In this document: positions 33,820 to 44,480 of the stretch, one piece after another
Layout: the number at the start of each line of letters is the position of its first letter
How positions within the stretch are numbered: the first letter of the stretch is position 1
NCBI GenBank assembly: GCA_037127315.1
Contig: JBBBDQ010001294.1
Span: forward strand, 2,567,001 to 2,631,000
DNA: 64,000 nucleotides
DNA from: Ascarosepion bandense
Taxonomy: Eukaryota > Mollusca > Cephalopoda > Sepiida > Sepiidae
Reading direction: 5' to 3'
The notes under the pieces: model-generated
Told to the model about the DNA's origin: nothing
The model's database searches: none
The model's input: only the letters and a program-made list of their open reading frames with translations
Made by a program: the position numbers and the translations under genes

Positions 33820-34365
33820 CATTATAAAATTGATTAACTCTGAAATATTTTTAATTTATTTGTTTAAACATTATTTTTAATTGATACTTGTATTTGAGTA
33901 GATACTGTTTTTTTTATAATTAAACAGTATATTTATATATATCTACCAGCCTGCTAATTTCAGAAATCTTGTTAGGAAAATATGTATTCTCTGTGGCCCC
34001 ATATAGACCAAGAAGAAACCATCAATTGATCTAACGTATCTTAAACCACTTAACTACAAAGAACTAAGATAATGTCTTTAAACACACATTTTCTTGATTT
34101 TTTTTAATATTCATATCTGCTCAGTTGTCATATTCTAATGGAAATAATTGTAAATAAAAACTATTTTATGAAATCCATCATAAAATTGATTAACTTTGAA
34201 ATATTTTTAATTTATTTATTTAAACATTATTTTTAATGGATACTTGTATTGAGTAGATACTCTGGTCTTTTTTAATACTTAAACTGTATATTTATTTATA
34301 TCTACTGGTCTGAATAACTGAGAAATCTTGTTAGGAAAATATGTGTCCTCTGGCAGTTAAATTCA
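33820..34365 (-). mobile_element. Two SINE-D copies in tandem
   Basis: Copy 1 (about 33.82-34.07 kb) has body and decayed tRNA-like head ('ttaagtggtttaagatacg' on the minus strand). Copy 2 (about 34.19-34.36 kb) has the body only. Both share 'agaaatcttgttaggaaaat' and 'tttaaacattatttttaat'. Confidence 0.6.
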
Positions 34366-34399
34366 TTTTATAATGGATTTCGTAAAATTTCGTAAATAT

Positions 34400-34545
34400 A
34401 TATCTATCTACTCCAACTGACACCAAATCAGTTGAGTTTTGATTCCAGCCAGAAGTAAGTGGATGTCTAGCCACTCTGATGAGCTGTGATAGAGCAAAAC
34501 AGGCTTGTATCTGAATGACTAATATATATATATATATGTCAATTG
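34400..34545 (+). mobile_element. SINE-B
   Basis: The plus strand carries the tRNA-like B-box 'gagttttgattccagcc', the body 'gtggatgtctagccact' and the 3' signature 'ctgatgagctgtgatag' 'agcaaaacaggcttgtatct', then (TA)n. The A-box side is truncated at the left. Confidence 0.7.
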
Positions 34546-34629
34546 GGGAAAACTGCTGTAAAAGATGATGATGTAAGTATAGTATTTCCATACAGAGAAT
34601 TGGTTATTATCAAATAAAAAAATATGGTT

Positions 34630-34820
34630 ATATGAGTGTCTGCCACAAAAGGGTCATAGGCTGACCAAAATAGTCTCATGGAATGTGACCAAATAAGATT
34701 TATTTTTCAACATAATCCACCTCATGATCTATGCACTTCTTCCATTGGTCCTGCAGTGCTTGGATCCCACTGGTGAAGAAACTTTCATCTTTTTGGTCAA
34801 AAAGTCATCTTCAGCAGATA

Positions 34821-34852
<32 letters not shown>

Positions 34853-35030
34853 CTGCAATACTGGTTCCCAGTCAAGTGTTTTTTCATGTTCCCCGGAACA
34901 GATGAAGAGGGAAGGATAGTCAGATTGGGGTCAAATCAGGAGAATAGGGAGGGTGACCAATGTCACTGTCATAAACAGCAGCCATTGAAACCTCCTGCAG
35001 AAGCACTGGCCTGATGAAAGAAAACCACTT
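34630..35030 (-). pseudogene. Mariner-type transposase C-terminal relic
   Basis: Minus-strand frames give 'HPPYSPDL'-like text near 34.96 kb, 'NMKKHLTGNQYC' near 34.88 kb, and 'FTSGIQALQDQWKKCIDHEV' 'DYVEK' near 34.75 kb. These correspond to the third catalytic block and C-terminus of mariner-family transposases. A CAT/ATG triplet microsatellite (34822-34853) interrupts it. Confidence 0.6.
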
Positions 35031-35464
35031 TTGTTAGTTTTCCTGGATGTTTGATCTTGATAGGAAAAACCCAGTTAAAAATTGTAGAAAAAATTCAGTG
35101 GATTTAAGATGTCATTTCTGTGAAAAGTAGGATGACACAAACATTAAATTCACACATTAGGATTTAATGACCAATCAGCAAGTTTGTTTCAAACACAATT
35201 CAAGCTTTGAAAAAGCAAACAACCATTTCTGTGTCATAATCTCAAAAAATGAAGGCTCATATCCAGAAAATGATGAGCAGTCTTTTTCCTCTTAAAAATT
35301 GAAATTAAATATTGGGAAATGTATATATTAACTAATAAAACATCTGAGTTTAATAAAACAAACTTTTAACTTCCTGTGATCCGATTTTATTCTCATAAAT
35401 ACTGTAATGTAAATTTTTACTTTATCATTAATTTTCCTAAAATCGTTCTAGTATATAAAATTCA

Positions 35465-35498
<34 letters not shown>

Positions 35499-35690
35499 AT
35501 ATAGTCTTTCATCATATCTCTTTAGTTCCTTTTTCTTCTCTCCCATTTTCCCCCTTTTGTTTTTTATTTCCTCTATGTCCCTTTTATGATCCCCCATTCT
35601 GGTTTCTCATTTTCCCTACCCACTTTACCTCACACACAAAAATTTTACCAATATAAGGAAGGAAATTTTCATCTCTTTTCAAAAATAGCG
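35031..35690. other. Intergenic DNA with (TA)n
   Basis: No gene is supported. AT array at about 35466-35503. Confidence 0.5.
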
Positions 35691-35760
35691 TTTACTACCT
35701 GATGAGACATTGTCCTTTCAATGTTGAAACAAAATGTACACTTTGTAGTAGATGTTCTAA
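35691..35760 (+). ncRNA. Hammerhead ribozyme, type I arrangement, core intact
   Basis: Core CTGATGA is at 35699-35705. Stem II pairs 35706-35712 with 35719-35725 (seven pairs, first one G-U) around TCCTTT. GAA follows at 35726-35728. Stem III pairs 35729-35733 with 35742-35746 around an eight-base loop. Cleavage-site triplet GTA is at 35745-35747. Stem I pairs 35748-35751 (GTAG) with 35695-35698 (CTAC), and after an internal loop TAG 35686-35688 can pair with CTA 35757-35759. Every invariant hammerhead position is present, so cleavage after 35747 is predicted. Comparable ribozymes are known in Penelope-like elements and retrozymes; which one this belongs to is not visible. Confidence 0.75.
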
Positions 35761-35940
35761 AGTATAATTTATAATAAATATTCAAAGCTCTATTTCTATA
35801 TTGAGCACTGTTTTAAATTAATGTTTTGAATGTTGTTAATATTTTCTTCATTCCTTATTCATTTGTATATATATATATATATATATATATTAAATTAATG
35901 CTTTGAATATTGTTAATATTTTCTTCATTCCTTATTCATT

Positions 35941-35993
<53 letters not shown>

Positions 35994-36061
35994 TTAATGC
36001 TTTGAAGATTGTTAATATTTTCTTCATTCCTTATTCATTTGAGGAATGAAGAAAATATTAA
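35761..36061. repeat. Hammerhead-repeat tail triplicated with (TA)n; terminal hairpin
   Basis: The tail of the hammerhead repeat ('ttaatattttcttcattcct' 'tattcatttg') occurs three times, separated by AT microsatellites (about 35866-35890 and 35943-35989). The last unit folds back on itself: 36012-36031 is a perfect inverted repeat of 36042-36061. Confidence 0.8.
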
Positions 36062-36083
36062 AAATGTTCAAAGCATAAATTTA

Positions 36084-36096
36084 AGTGTCTGTGTGT

Positions 36097-36149
<53 letters not shown>
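36084..36149. repeat. (TG)n microsatellite
   Basis: About 30 TG units. Open frames on both strands here (VCVCV / HTHTH) are artefacts. Confidence 0.95.
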
Positions 36150-36152
<3 letters not shown>

Positions 36153-36299
36153 AAGATGAAACAAAATAGCAATTTTTTTATAACAAATTTGCTTTTTATC
36201 AGAGATGTATATGTATACAAGAAATAGGCCCTGGAGTACAGGTCTGTAAAAAATGAAAATACTTTTGATACACACTTGTATATATATATATATATACAA

Positions 36300-36595
36300 G
36301 TCAGTCAATTAAGTGCCATATGTGATACACACTTGGGTGATCATGTCTCGAAAGAGACATGACTGACTGTTGCAGAAAATTTTCCCACAGTAGGTTGCCA
36401 TTACTTTCTGTGGTAGGCTGGTTGCCAACCAAAGCTATAGAACCCAATCTGTCTTGCTATTTGACCCATAGCTGGAGGGAAGAGATGGATCAATACCCTT
36501 CCCAAGGGTATTTGAGTGAAAGTGAATGCATCAAATTCAACTGGAATTTGAACTTGGCCCTCCGATTTCTTGTTCTGAGCCAGTATATACTGCAA
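36300..36595 (-). mobile_element. SINE-A
   Basis: 3' end at 36300, body intact, head decayed at the A-box end ('gcagtatatactggctcaga' on the minus strand). Confidence 0.8.
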
Positions 36596-36704
36596 ATATA
36601 CAAGTATTTATTTTTATTTTTTTTAAGTACAAGAATGAAAAATAAAAAAAGGTCTCTGATACATGTATAAGTCTGGGTGGCTTTATATGTAGGCACACGT
36701 ATAG

Positions 36705-37435
36705 TTGTGTCCAGAATTATTCACTCCTCCCACTTTCATCATTAAAAATAATACCTCAAATTTTCATGAAAACTTCATTTGCATTTTTTCACAAATGATA
36801 AAATACTGGATTTGGAAGAATGTACAATGATGCCCACAACAAATTTTTTTTTACTGTCCAACAATAATACAAAAAAAAAAAAACAAAGAACATTTAACAT
36901 AGGACAAAATTACTGACCTTTTTGCCTAAGTAATCAATTGTGTAACTATTATTCTTGATTATTGCTTTTAATCATCTTTAATAGTTTATTAAAGATCACT
37001 GCACACAATGAGAGGTATTTTGCTTTATTCTCCTTGGCAATAACTTCCAGTTCCTCCAATTTTGAAGAACTTCTTACTTTTTTCTTCAAATTTGCCCATA
37101 GATTTTCAATGAGGTTTAGGTAAAAACTGTGCTGGGTATGCTAATACATTAATTTTGCTGTCATCTAACTATTGTGTAACAATCTGTGTCACGTGTTTTG
37201 GGTCATTGTCATGTCCAGTGATGTCCTAAAGACAATTTTTGTACTTTGTTTAATATAATTTTTAAGAATAGCCAAATACTGCACTATATCCATGATACCC
37301 TGTAGTCTCACTAGTTCTCATGGTCCAGAAGCTGAAAAACATCCCCAGAGCAAAATACTTCCATTTCTGCTCTTAATTGTAGGGAGATTAATTTTCTGGT
37401 TTATAAGTTTCTCTTAAAAAACTTTCAATACTCCA
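36705..37435 (-). pseudogene. Tc1-like transposase relic with one terminus
   Basis: The minus strand gives 'HDNDPKHVTQIVTQ' at about 37.21-37.17 kb (second catalytic Asp), 'LAYPAQ', then after a -1 change 'NLIENLWANLKKKVRSSSK', 'LEELEVIAKENKAKYLSLC' and 'NNQE' stop near 36.95 kb. The third acidic residue (E of NLIEN) is kept. A Tc1-type terminus ('agttgtgtccagaattattc') lies at 36711. The N-terminus and the opposite terminus are missing. Confidence 0.75.
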
Positions 37436-37439
37436 TATC

Positions 37440-37640
37440 TACTATTTTTTAAATAGAAAGATGCTCACATGATTTCTAGTCACAAGCAGCATGCCAGAGT
37501 TTTGAAAGAATGGTTCTTTTCAAAAACACAAAATAAATGGCAAGGACAAAATCACAACATCAGAAACTTAACACCCTTGAGAATGGACAGTGAAGTGGCT
37601 GAAAGCGTTTTGAAAAATAATAATTACAGAACATTTTTAC
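37440..37640 (+). repeat. Interspersed repeat shared with 43.34-43.50 kb
   Basis: 'aaagatgctcacatgatttc', 'catgccagagttttgaa' and 'aaacttaacaccctt' have ordered counterparts at 43.34-43.50 kb. The plus-strand open frame 37469-37768 ('ARVLKEWFFSKTQNKWQG') resembles the N-terminal region of some Tc1-like transposases, but this is weak. Confidence 0.45.
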
Positions 37641-37727
37641 ATTACTTATCTCCAGTGAAAAGGAAACTTATAAGATTACTGGAAAAATTGAATGAAAAAT
37701 TAATAAAATCTTTCTTGTCAGTCGTTA

Positions 37728-38575
37728 TCAATGAAACATGCAAAGGTTGCTGCCCAAATATACATTAATATATGTAGTGTTGAGTTGTGATAGTTTTTGG
37801 TGCAAAGATTGTTTTTTTTCAGTAGCTTTTCTGATAACAGGTATTTTGGCAAGCAGATTTTCTATATATATATATATATATTTTATATATTTAGTGTATT
37901 GAGGTAGCAAATAATTATTTAAACATATACTGTTAAATATAAGAGACAATGAATGTCTATTATGTTTAATCATGAGCCATTCTAAACATTGTATTTTGGT
38001 TTTAATTTCAGTTGAAAATAAAGACAAAACTTCTCCAACATTTGGATAATTTTTTATTAAGTTGGTTCTAAGCTTTTGGCTCACATGAGCTATCTTCAGA
38101 GAGGTTATAAGGATGTTAACACAAAAACATCCACCATCAGTGATGATTTTATCTTGTGTTAACATAAAACCCCGCTAAGCAACAGCAAAAGTTACCAAAA
38201 ATAGCAAATGCAGTTCACAAATTTGCAATGCGTTTCTATGATGTCACACCACTTGATAGCTTGAAATGACAACAGAACCATATATTCAAATGCAATGTAA
38301 TGTGTTATGACCAGATTTAAACGTGATTTTATTAAGTGTGTGTTGTTTTGATTTAATGTAGATGGTGTTTGCTATTTTTGGTAACTGATGCCATAGCTTA
38401 GCAGTTTTATGTCAACACAAGATAAAATCATTGCTGATGGTGGATGTTTTTGTGTTAATGCCCTTATAACCTCTCTGAAATTAAAGCCAAAATACAATGT
38501 TTAGAACGGCTCATGATTAAGCATAATAGACATTCATTGTCTCTTATATTTAACAGTAAATGTTTAGGAAAAAAA
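37728..38575. mobile_element. Inverted pair of PLE-like 3' ends
   Basis: The left arm (about 38215 down to 37862, minus strand) and right arm (about 38350-38570, plus strand) are the same sequence facing away from each other: 'agataaaatcat', 'ggtggatgtttttgtgttaa', 'gacattcattgtctcttata'. The left arm carries a hammerhead-like 'ctgaagatagctcatgtgag' segment. The right arm lacks 88 bases there, bounded by CTGAA repeats. A (TA)n tract ends each arm. Organisation parallels 40.03-41.12 kb, where PLE coding sequence is present; hence the tentative family. Confidence 0.55.
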
Positions 38576-38627
38576 AAAAATATATATATATATATATATA
38601 AAGTACATATATGTTAATAAAACAAGT

Positions 38628-38688
<61 letters not shown>

Positions 38689-38690
38689 CT
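38576..38690. repeat. (TA)n and (GATA)n microsatellites
   Basis: TA run at about 38580-38600 and about 15 GATA units at 38628-38690. Confidence 0.95.
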
Positions 38691-40029
38691 GGTTCATTGG
38701 AAAAAAAGCAGAAGTGTAATCGCAAAGATGAATTAACTGGAAAAAATCACTGAGATATCTTCATGCATGGACAGTGGAATGAGAACAATTTGCATATTTA
38801 CAAGAGTAATTCTTGGTTAGAAGAAAAACAGAAATGGTTGGCTACTTTTTCCAATAATTCTTTTGGACAAAGAATAATATTTAATAATTTTTATAATAAA
38901 ATGTCTTTTGATATCAGTTTTATTTCTTTCTTGGAATCGTACATCAAAAGTTATGCAAAAAGATAAAGCAGACACAAGAAATAGCATTGTAGCATTCTTG
39001 TTTTTTTTTCTCTTATTTTCACTTTTTTTCTGTTGTTTTTTTTTTTTTTGAGGTGGCGAGAAGCCTTTACTTGGGATTTGATGTTATTATACATTGATCA
39101 GTTAGCAGTTGTAGAAACAAAATCAGACAATGAATATAGTTTCATTTTTTGTTTTATTTCAATTGTGTTTCACTGTGAGTCTTTTAGCTAAAAACATAGA
39201 AATTAATAATAAATCTTCTCTTATTAATTTATATTTTTATAAGAGATCAATTATGTTTACATAATCCCAAACTTTTCATTAACAACAATATATAATGATT
39301 CAATATTAATTATTTACTGACACAATGTTGTAATAATTTATAAGTTTGTACAATCAACAAATCTAAATCAATTGTCAGTTTTGTTATTATTTAGATAGCT
39401 AAGTATCTATATTTGTAAACATCTCCATGAAATTGTAAATGTAACAATTTTTGTTTAATTTGGCAAATACATAAGCCAATCAGTCAAAAAAATATTATAT
39501 TTATGTTCAGTTCAATAAATTGCACAAAATCTTTATGTCCAATAATTGTTGGACATGTAATGAATATTTTGGAATATTCAGTTTCTATACATTCAGTTGA
39601 TTGTGTAGTTTATGTTTTATGGAAAATTTTATACACTTTTATGTACTTTTGTTTGGTACTTTTAAATATTTTTAGGCAGTGTTTCTCATGCTTTTTAAGC
39701 AAGGGCACACCCAGAAGTAAATGAAAATATTAATATAAATATTGCAAAAGTTTTTATATTTTATGAAATAAAACCATAAATTTATATAAGTACTCATACA
39801 AGATATGAACTTACTCTATTTTAATATTTCTATTCAATTATTTGTGCAGCTTATTTAGTGCGAAATCTGTACCTGGGGTTTTTTCCATGATTTTGTCAAT
39901 GTTTGCTTAAATGTATGATAAATGGACACTTGTTTCTTCAGCTGAGCATAGTTTTTCTTACTTCATAATTTTTTGCTAATTAGAGTAAAAACCTAATTTT
40001 AATTGAAAAAAGGTTAATATATATTCATT
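38691..40029. other. AT-rich intergenic DNA, nothing recognised
   Basis: About 1.3 kb with only short chance frames. Confidence 0.5.
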
Positions 40030-40630
40030 CATTCAAATACTAACAATTTGCCATTACTATTTCCACACACACACATACACACACACACACGTATATATAT
40101 ATATATATATATATATATTGTGCGTATTTTGGCAGCATTTTTTCATTAATACAGGTTTCATTGAATAATATAGACAAGTTCTGTCTATTTATTTTGTGTA
40201 AGATCCGTTTGTATGATCTGATTAGCTTGATAGTGTTGTCATGAAAAGATGACAAGAAATCGCAATAATTGTTGATTTTTTTATCAGGTCTGAGCTTTCG
40301 GCTTACATAAGCCATTATCAAAGGATGAACATTTAATGTTCAGTGAACATAGAACATTTAAATTATTATTAACAGAGTGGAGTTATACAAAGAAAATTAG
40401 ACAGGTCCATTTTTTGTGTTGCACATGGTGGAATGGGGGTAGTGGGTTTTTTGTTCAATTGAGTATATAGTGGCATGAGGGATTGGTCTGGGAACTGCTG
40501 CTACTATGGTGTAGGGGGTAAGTATAATAACTATGACCTCTCCCTTCGATTATAGGCATTGAAGTATGTTAGTGGAGGTGTCGAAATTTATTTTATTTAG
40601 GCTAGGTTTAAATTGCACTTATTTAGGCTA
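40030..40630 (-). pseudogene. Penelope-like element 3' end, left member of pair
   Basis: On the minus strand the copy starts at the last codons of a GIY-YIG-type C-terminus (40.61 kb), then a spacer and 3' region: 'cctttgataatggcttatgt' 'aagccgaaagctcagacctg' (hammerhead-like, two core differences). It ends at about 40.10 kb with (TA)n/(CA)n. The open frame 40040-40321 ('RKLRPDKKINNYCDFLSSFH') is in this 3' region and probably not a protein. Confidence 0.6.
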
Positions 40631-40639
40631 GGCGGAGAC

Positions 40640-41116
40640 TTACATTGCACTTAAATGAAAATTCTAACATATTCCGACATTTAAAACACCACGGCTATCA
40701 ACACACACTTCTTAGGAAAACACTTGTTGAAAATACGCATATACTTAGACAAGAAAATAATGAAAGAAAACTTAAAATTCTAGAAGCTAGCTACATCAAA
40801 CAGTTTAAACCTAGCCTAAATAAAATAAATTTCGACACCTCCACTAACATACTTCAATGCCTATAATCGAAGGGAGATAATCGAAGTTAATAATAATTTA
40901 AATGTTCTATGTTCACTGAACATTAAATGTTCATCCTTTGATAATGGCTTATGTAAGCCAAAAGCTCAGACCTGATAAAAAAATCAACAATTATTGCGAT
41001 TTCTTGTCGTCTTTCCATGACAACACTATCAAGCTAATCAGATCATACAAACGGATTTTACACAAAATAAATAGACAGAACTTAACTATATTATTCAATG
41101 AAACCTGTATTAATAT
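40640..41116 (+). pseudogene. Penelope-like element 3' end, right member of pair
   Basis: The plus strand has 74 codons of a GIY-YIG C-terminus (40645-40866: 'NSNIFRHLKHHGYQHTLLRK', 'ERKLKILEASYIKQFKPSLN', 'TNILQCL' stop), then the same 3' region as the left member. About 165 bases near 40.88 kb that the left member has are missing here. The two copies are head-to-head around 40.63 kb and differ by few substitutions. Confidence 0.65.
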
Positions 41117-41224
41117 ATATATATGTATGCAGTGAAAATATTTCAGAGTGCACTAGTGTAGAATGACGATGGAGAATCACTTTATCAAATATATTTTTAT
41201 TTTCTAAAGACCTATGGACTATGA

Positions 41225-41463
41225 TTCCACTGTATTATTGATATTATTATTAAATATTAGGACATATCTAAAGTATGTTTGTTTTTTTCACAGACCATTA
41301 CTTTAAAGCTTATTTTAAGTACAGATCAAAAGACTGACCCTACCATATTATTAATATTATTTATTATATCTTCAGTTATATCAAAAGTATTTTTATTTTT
41401 TGCATACCTTTACTCTAAGGTTTATTTTATGTATCTATTGAAAGAATATCTAGGACTCCACTA

Positions 41464-41499
<36 letters not shown>

Positions 41500-41625
41500 C
41501 AAGTGTGTATCAAAAGTATTTTCATTTTTACAGACCTGTACTCCAACGCTTATTTTTTGTATGCATAAATACCCATGTGAAAGGTATGATTTCTTCTCCC
41601 CACCTAAAGGGTTAAATAGTAGAAC
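41225..41625. repeat. Repeat-Z units with (ATT)n and a SINE-A scrap
   Basis: Three diverged repeat-Z units ('tatcaaaagtatttt', 'acagacctgtactccaa') with (ATT)n at 41463-41495. A 55-base SINE-A fragment (plus strand, 'gcataaatacccatgtgaaa') follows at about 41565. Confidence 0.65.
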
Positions 41626-42369
41626 TTGTATCAGTAAATTATTATCATCTCAAAAAAATCCTTACACTCTAAAAAACAGAAAATATTCTCACTTTAAATA
41701 AGCTACAAAAGGTTGATAAGCCATAAAAACCAATAAAATCAATAAATAAATAATCCATAATTGCTAAATCTAGTGAGTACAAAGAATGAGTAAGAACATC
41801 CCATCCTAATGGCCTTATTTTTTCTTGGGTTTGTTTTGTAGAGTGTGCTTGTGGATTGTTTTCCCCAAAAGTAACACATTTAACATATAATTACTTTATT
41901 AGCACCTAAATATTATGAACAGGTTAAATTGTTTGGCTCACAAACTCAGTTTAAAATTTAGTAAGGGAAGAGGGATCTGATTAAAATAATACTAATAAGA
42001 ACTGGTCAATAATTATTAAATACAAAAATAATATCTTTCATTGATACAAATTAAGCATACAGCTATCACACTATACAGTAACACAACACTTGACACCTAA
42101 ATTTATACTATTTGTAAGCAATACAACAATAATTTTTAACATGTTTTTTACTTTCATGAAACTTATGAAATACAGGAACACAACGAGACATTTTGACTTT
42201 GAGAACTGCGATTTAAAATGTATTTCACAATTAATTACAAGCAGTGAAGAATTTTTTTGCTTTTGTGAAACACCATCATGATACAGAAACAGCAAACACT
42301 GAGTTTGAAAGTATTTACAAATTCAAAATAACATCCATAAAAATATGAAGGAAGAAAGACTGAAGAAAT
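41626..42369. other. Intergenic DNA, nothing recognised
   Basis: Open frames at 42071-42295 and 42090-42281 overlap on opposite strands and have no similarity signal. Confidence 0.5.
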
Positions 42370-42740
42370 AAGTGTTCATTGATTACTGATCTTGATAATG
42401 GCCAGAATTATGGTTGATTACTGATCTTGATAATGGCCAGAATTATGGTTGATTACTGATCTTGATAAAGGCCAAAATATGGTTGATTACTGATCTTGAT
42501 AAAGGCCAGAAATATGGTTGATTGCTGATCTTGATAAAGGTTAGAAATATAGCTGAGTGCTGATCTTAGTAAATGCCAGAATTATGGTTGATTGCTAATC
42601 ATGGTAAAGGCTAGAAAGATGGTTGAATGCTGATCTTGATAAAGGCCAGAAATACAGTTGATTGCTGATCTTGATAAAGGCCAGAAATACAGTTGATTGC
42701 TGATCTTGATAAAGGTCAGAAATATTGTTGATTGCTGTGT
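42370..42740. repeat. 35-bp minisatellite, about 10 copies
   Basis: Unit 'gatcttgataaaggccagaa' 'atatggttgattgct' with drift. One further unit and a half occur at 42.89-42.94 kb after a non-repeat interruption. The uniform head-to-tail units without distinct spacers exclude a CRISPR array. Confidence 0.9.
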
Positions 42741-43839
42741 TGACTATGTCCACCATAGTTTATGAATATAAAATACAGTGCAGTACGTAATCTGTTAAAT
42801 GAAATGTCAAAGATTAACCCTCACGAGTCAGACACTCTACTGAATCTGACTATACTGCCAATACCCAGGAAAATATGGCAAAGTTTATACAGAATTATGG
42901 TTGATTACTGATCTTGAAAAAAGCCAGAATTATGGTTAAAAAAGCTATATCCGAAATATTTGCATTCATTAAATATAAACATGTATTTTCTTTTAGGGAA
43001 ACAGAAAAACAACAAAAAAAAGAAACCTTTGTTTCTTTTATGATTAATTAAATTTGTGTTTCTTTTTACAAACCAATTACCTATATTAGACACACTACCA
43101 CTTCCTTGAAAAGACGCCTTACATGTCATTTATCAAATCAAGGGGCCATAATAAAAATATTTATTAACCCATAATTTACAAGAACCTTTAAGGAAAATTC
43201 CAATTGAAAACAAGAATTCTACATAAATCTCTATATCAAAAAGATTTTGCTATCAGAGTGGCATTATATATCAAATATTTTTCTCTGAACATCAACCTTA
43301 CATTATTTAATAGTGGAAATAGAGTATTAAAAATTTCTTTTTTAAATAAGAAGAAGCTCAAGTGATTTCCAGTGTGATGCTGCATGTTAGAGCTTTGAAT
43401 AAACACTTCTTTTTCAAAAACAAAACACAATGATTTACTCTGTCACAGTCAAAACATGAGGAAAAGTATCAACATCAAAGACATAAACACCCTTTAGATG
43501 TGTCCAAAGGCACTTGTTATGATAAAAATTATGGACAAATTATGGATATATATATATATATATATATATATGCAATATAGGAAACTTAAATGAACTTATA
43601 GTAACCTATACAATATAGATATATTACATTGTTTTATACTCTTGCAAAAGATATGAATCCATTTTCCTCCATCCATGAGCAATAGGTTAAATAGAAGGCA
43701 AACTGGCCTCTGTAGCTATGACTGGTAACCAGACAACACTAAATTCAAAACTTAGCCACCTGAAGATGTACAAAGGTGGATGGAAATAGGGTACAGATAC
43801 AATGCTGTAAAACAAAAATATGAAAACAACAACTATGGA
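42741..43839. other. Intergenic DNA; partner of the 37.44-kb repeat
   Basis: 43344-43500 matches 37.44-37.60 kb. (TA)n at 43549-43572. Otherwise nothing is supported. Confidence 0.45.
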
Positions 43840-43975
43840 TAATCCCTTGATTATCCAGAATGCTGTTAACATCTATGAGCATTGAGTCAAGGAAAGGTTG
43901 GATAATCCCTTGATAAACTAGAATGCTATTAATATCAATGGCAATTGAGCCAAAGAAAGGATGGATAGGTGATGA
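43840..43975. repeat. Two-unit tandem repeat, about 68 bp
   Basis: 'ggataatcccttgat' followed by 'agaatgct(g/a)tta' occurs twice in direct order. Confidence 0.65.
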
Positions 43976-44478
43976 AAATATGCAAGTTCTTTTCCTAAGG
44001 ATAGGCATGTAATCAAAACTTTAGATTTATTCTTTGTTATTTATTACTGGAAAATAAAACTACAGTAATTTTTACCATGATCAGAGATTGCTTGGTTTGG
44101 GAGGTTCATTAATATAGTCAAGTGAAAAGAAACTATTTTGCTAGGCAATATATCATGAATTAATATTCTTTCTCCATTAAACCATACACGGCAATGATAA
44201 AGTTTTAGAAAAATAGAAGCGAAAAGAATACTTATACTTAGCATCGGAAAAAGACTGTTGAAATTTCTAGAGGACATAATAAGCAGACATTCTAACCACT
44301 TAGCCATGTATGTATTCTTTGTTATCAGCTAGACAGACTGGGTAATTGGCAACCAGTCTAGGAGAAGGACAACTCTAAACTCAAAACTCAACTGCCTGAA
44401 TCTGCATAAAGGTGGATAAACAGACGTGGGACATAAAGTAATTAATGAATGAGATGAATAATGAATATTTCTTGATAA
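43976..44478. other. Intergenic DNA with a diverged short repeat
   Basis: 44.33-44.44 kb resembles 43.69-43.79 kb ('caaccagtctaggag' / 'taaccagacaac', 'aaaggtgga'). No further feature. Confidence 0.4.
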
Positions 44479-44480
44479 TA

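Noticed and set aside
40040..40321. Protein 'MAYVSRKLRPDKK...' seen at 40.0-40.3 and again at 40.94-41.14 kb
   Set aside because: The two near-identical frames are the 3' non-coding region of paired Penelope-like copies; the shared sequence is explained by the repeat, and the frames start within the hammerhead-like segment.
42370..42740. CRISPR-like array
   Set aside because: Units are contiguous, diverged head-to-tail repeats without distinct unique spacers, in a eukaryotic context; this is a minisatellite.
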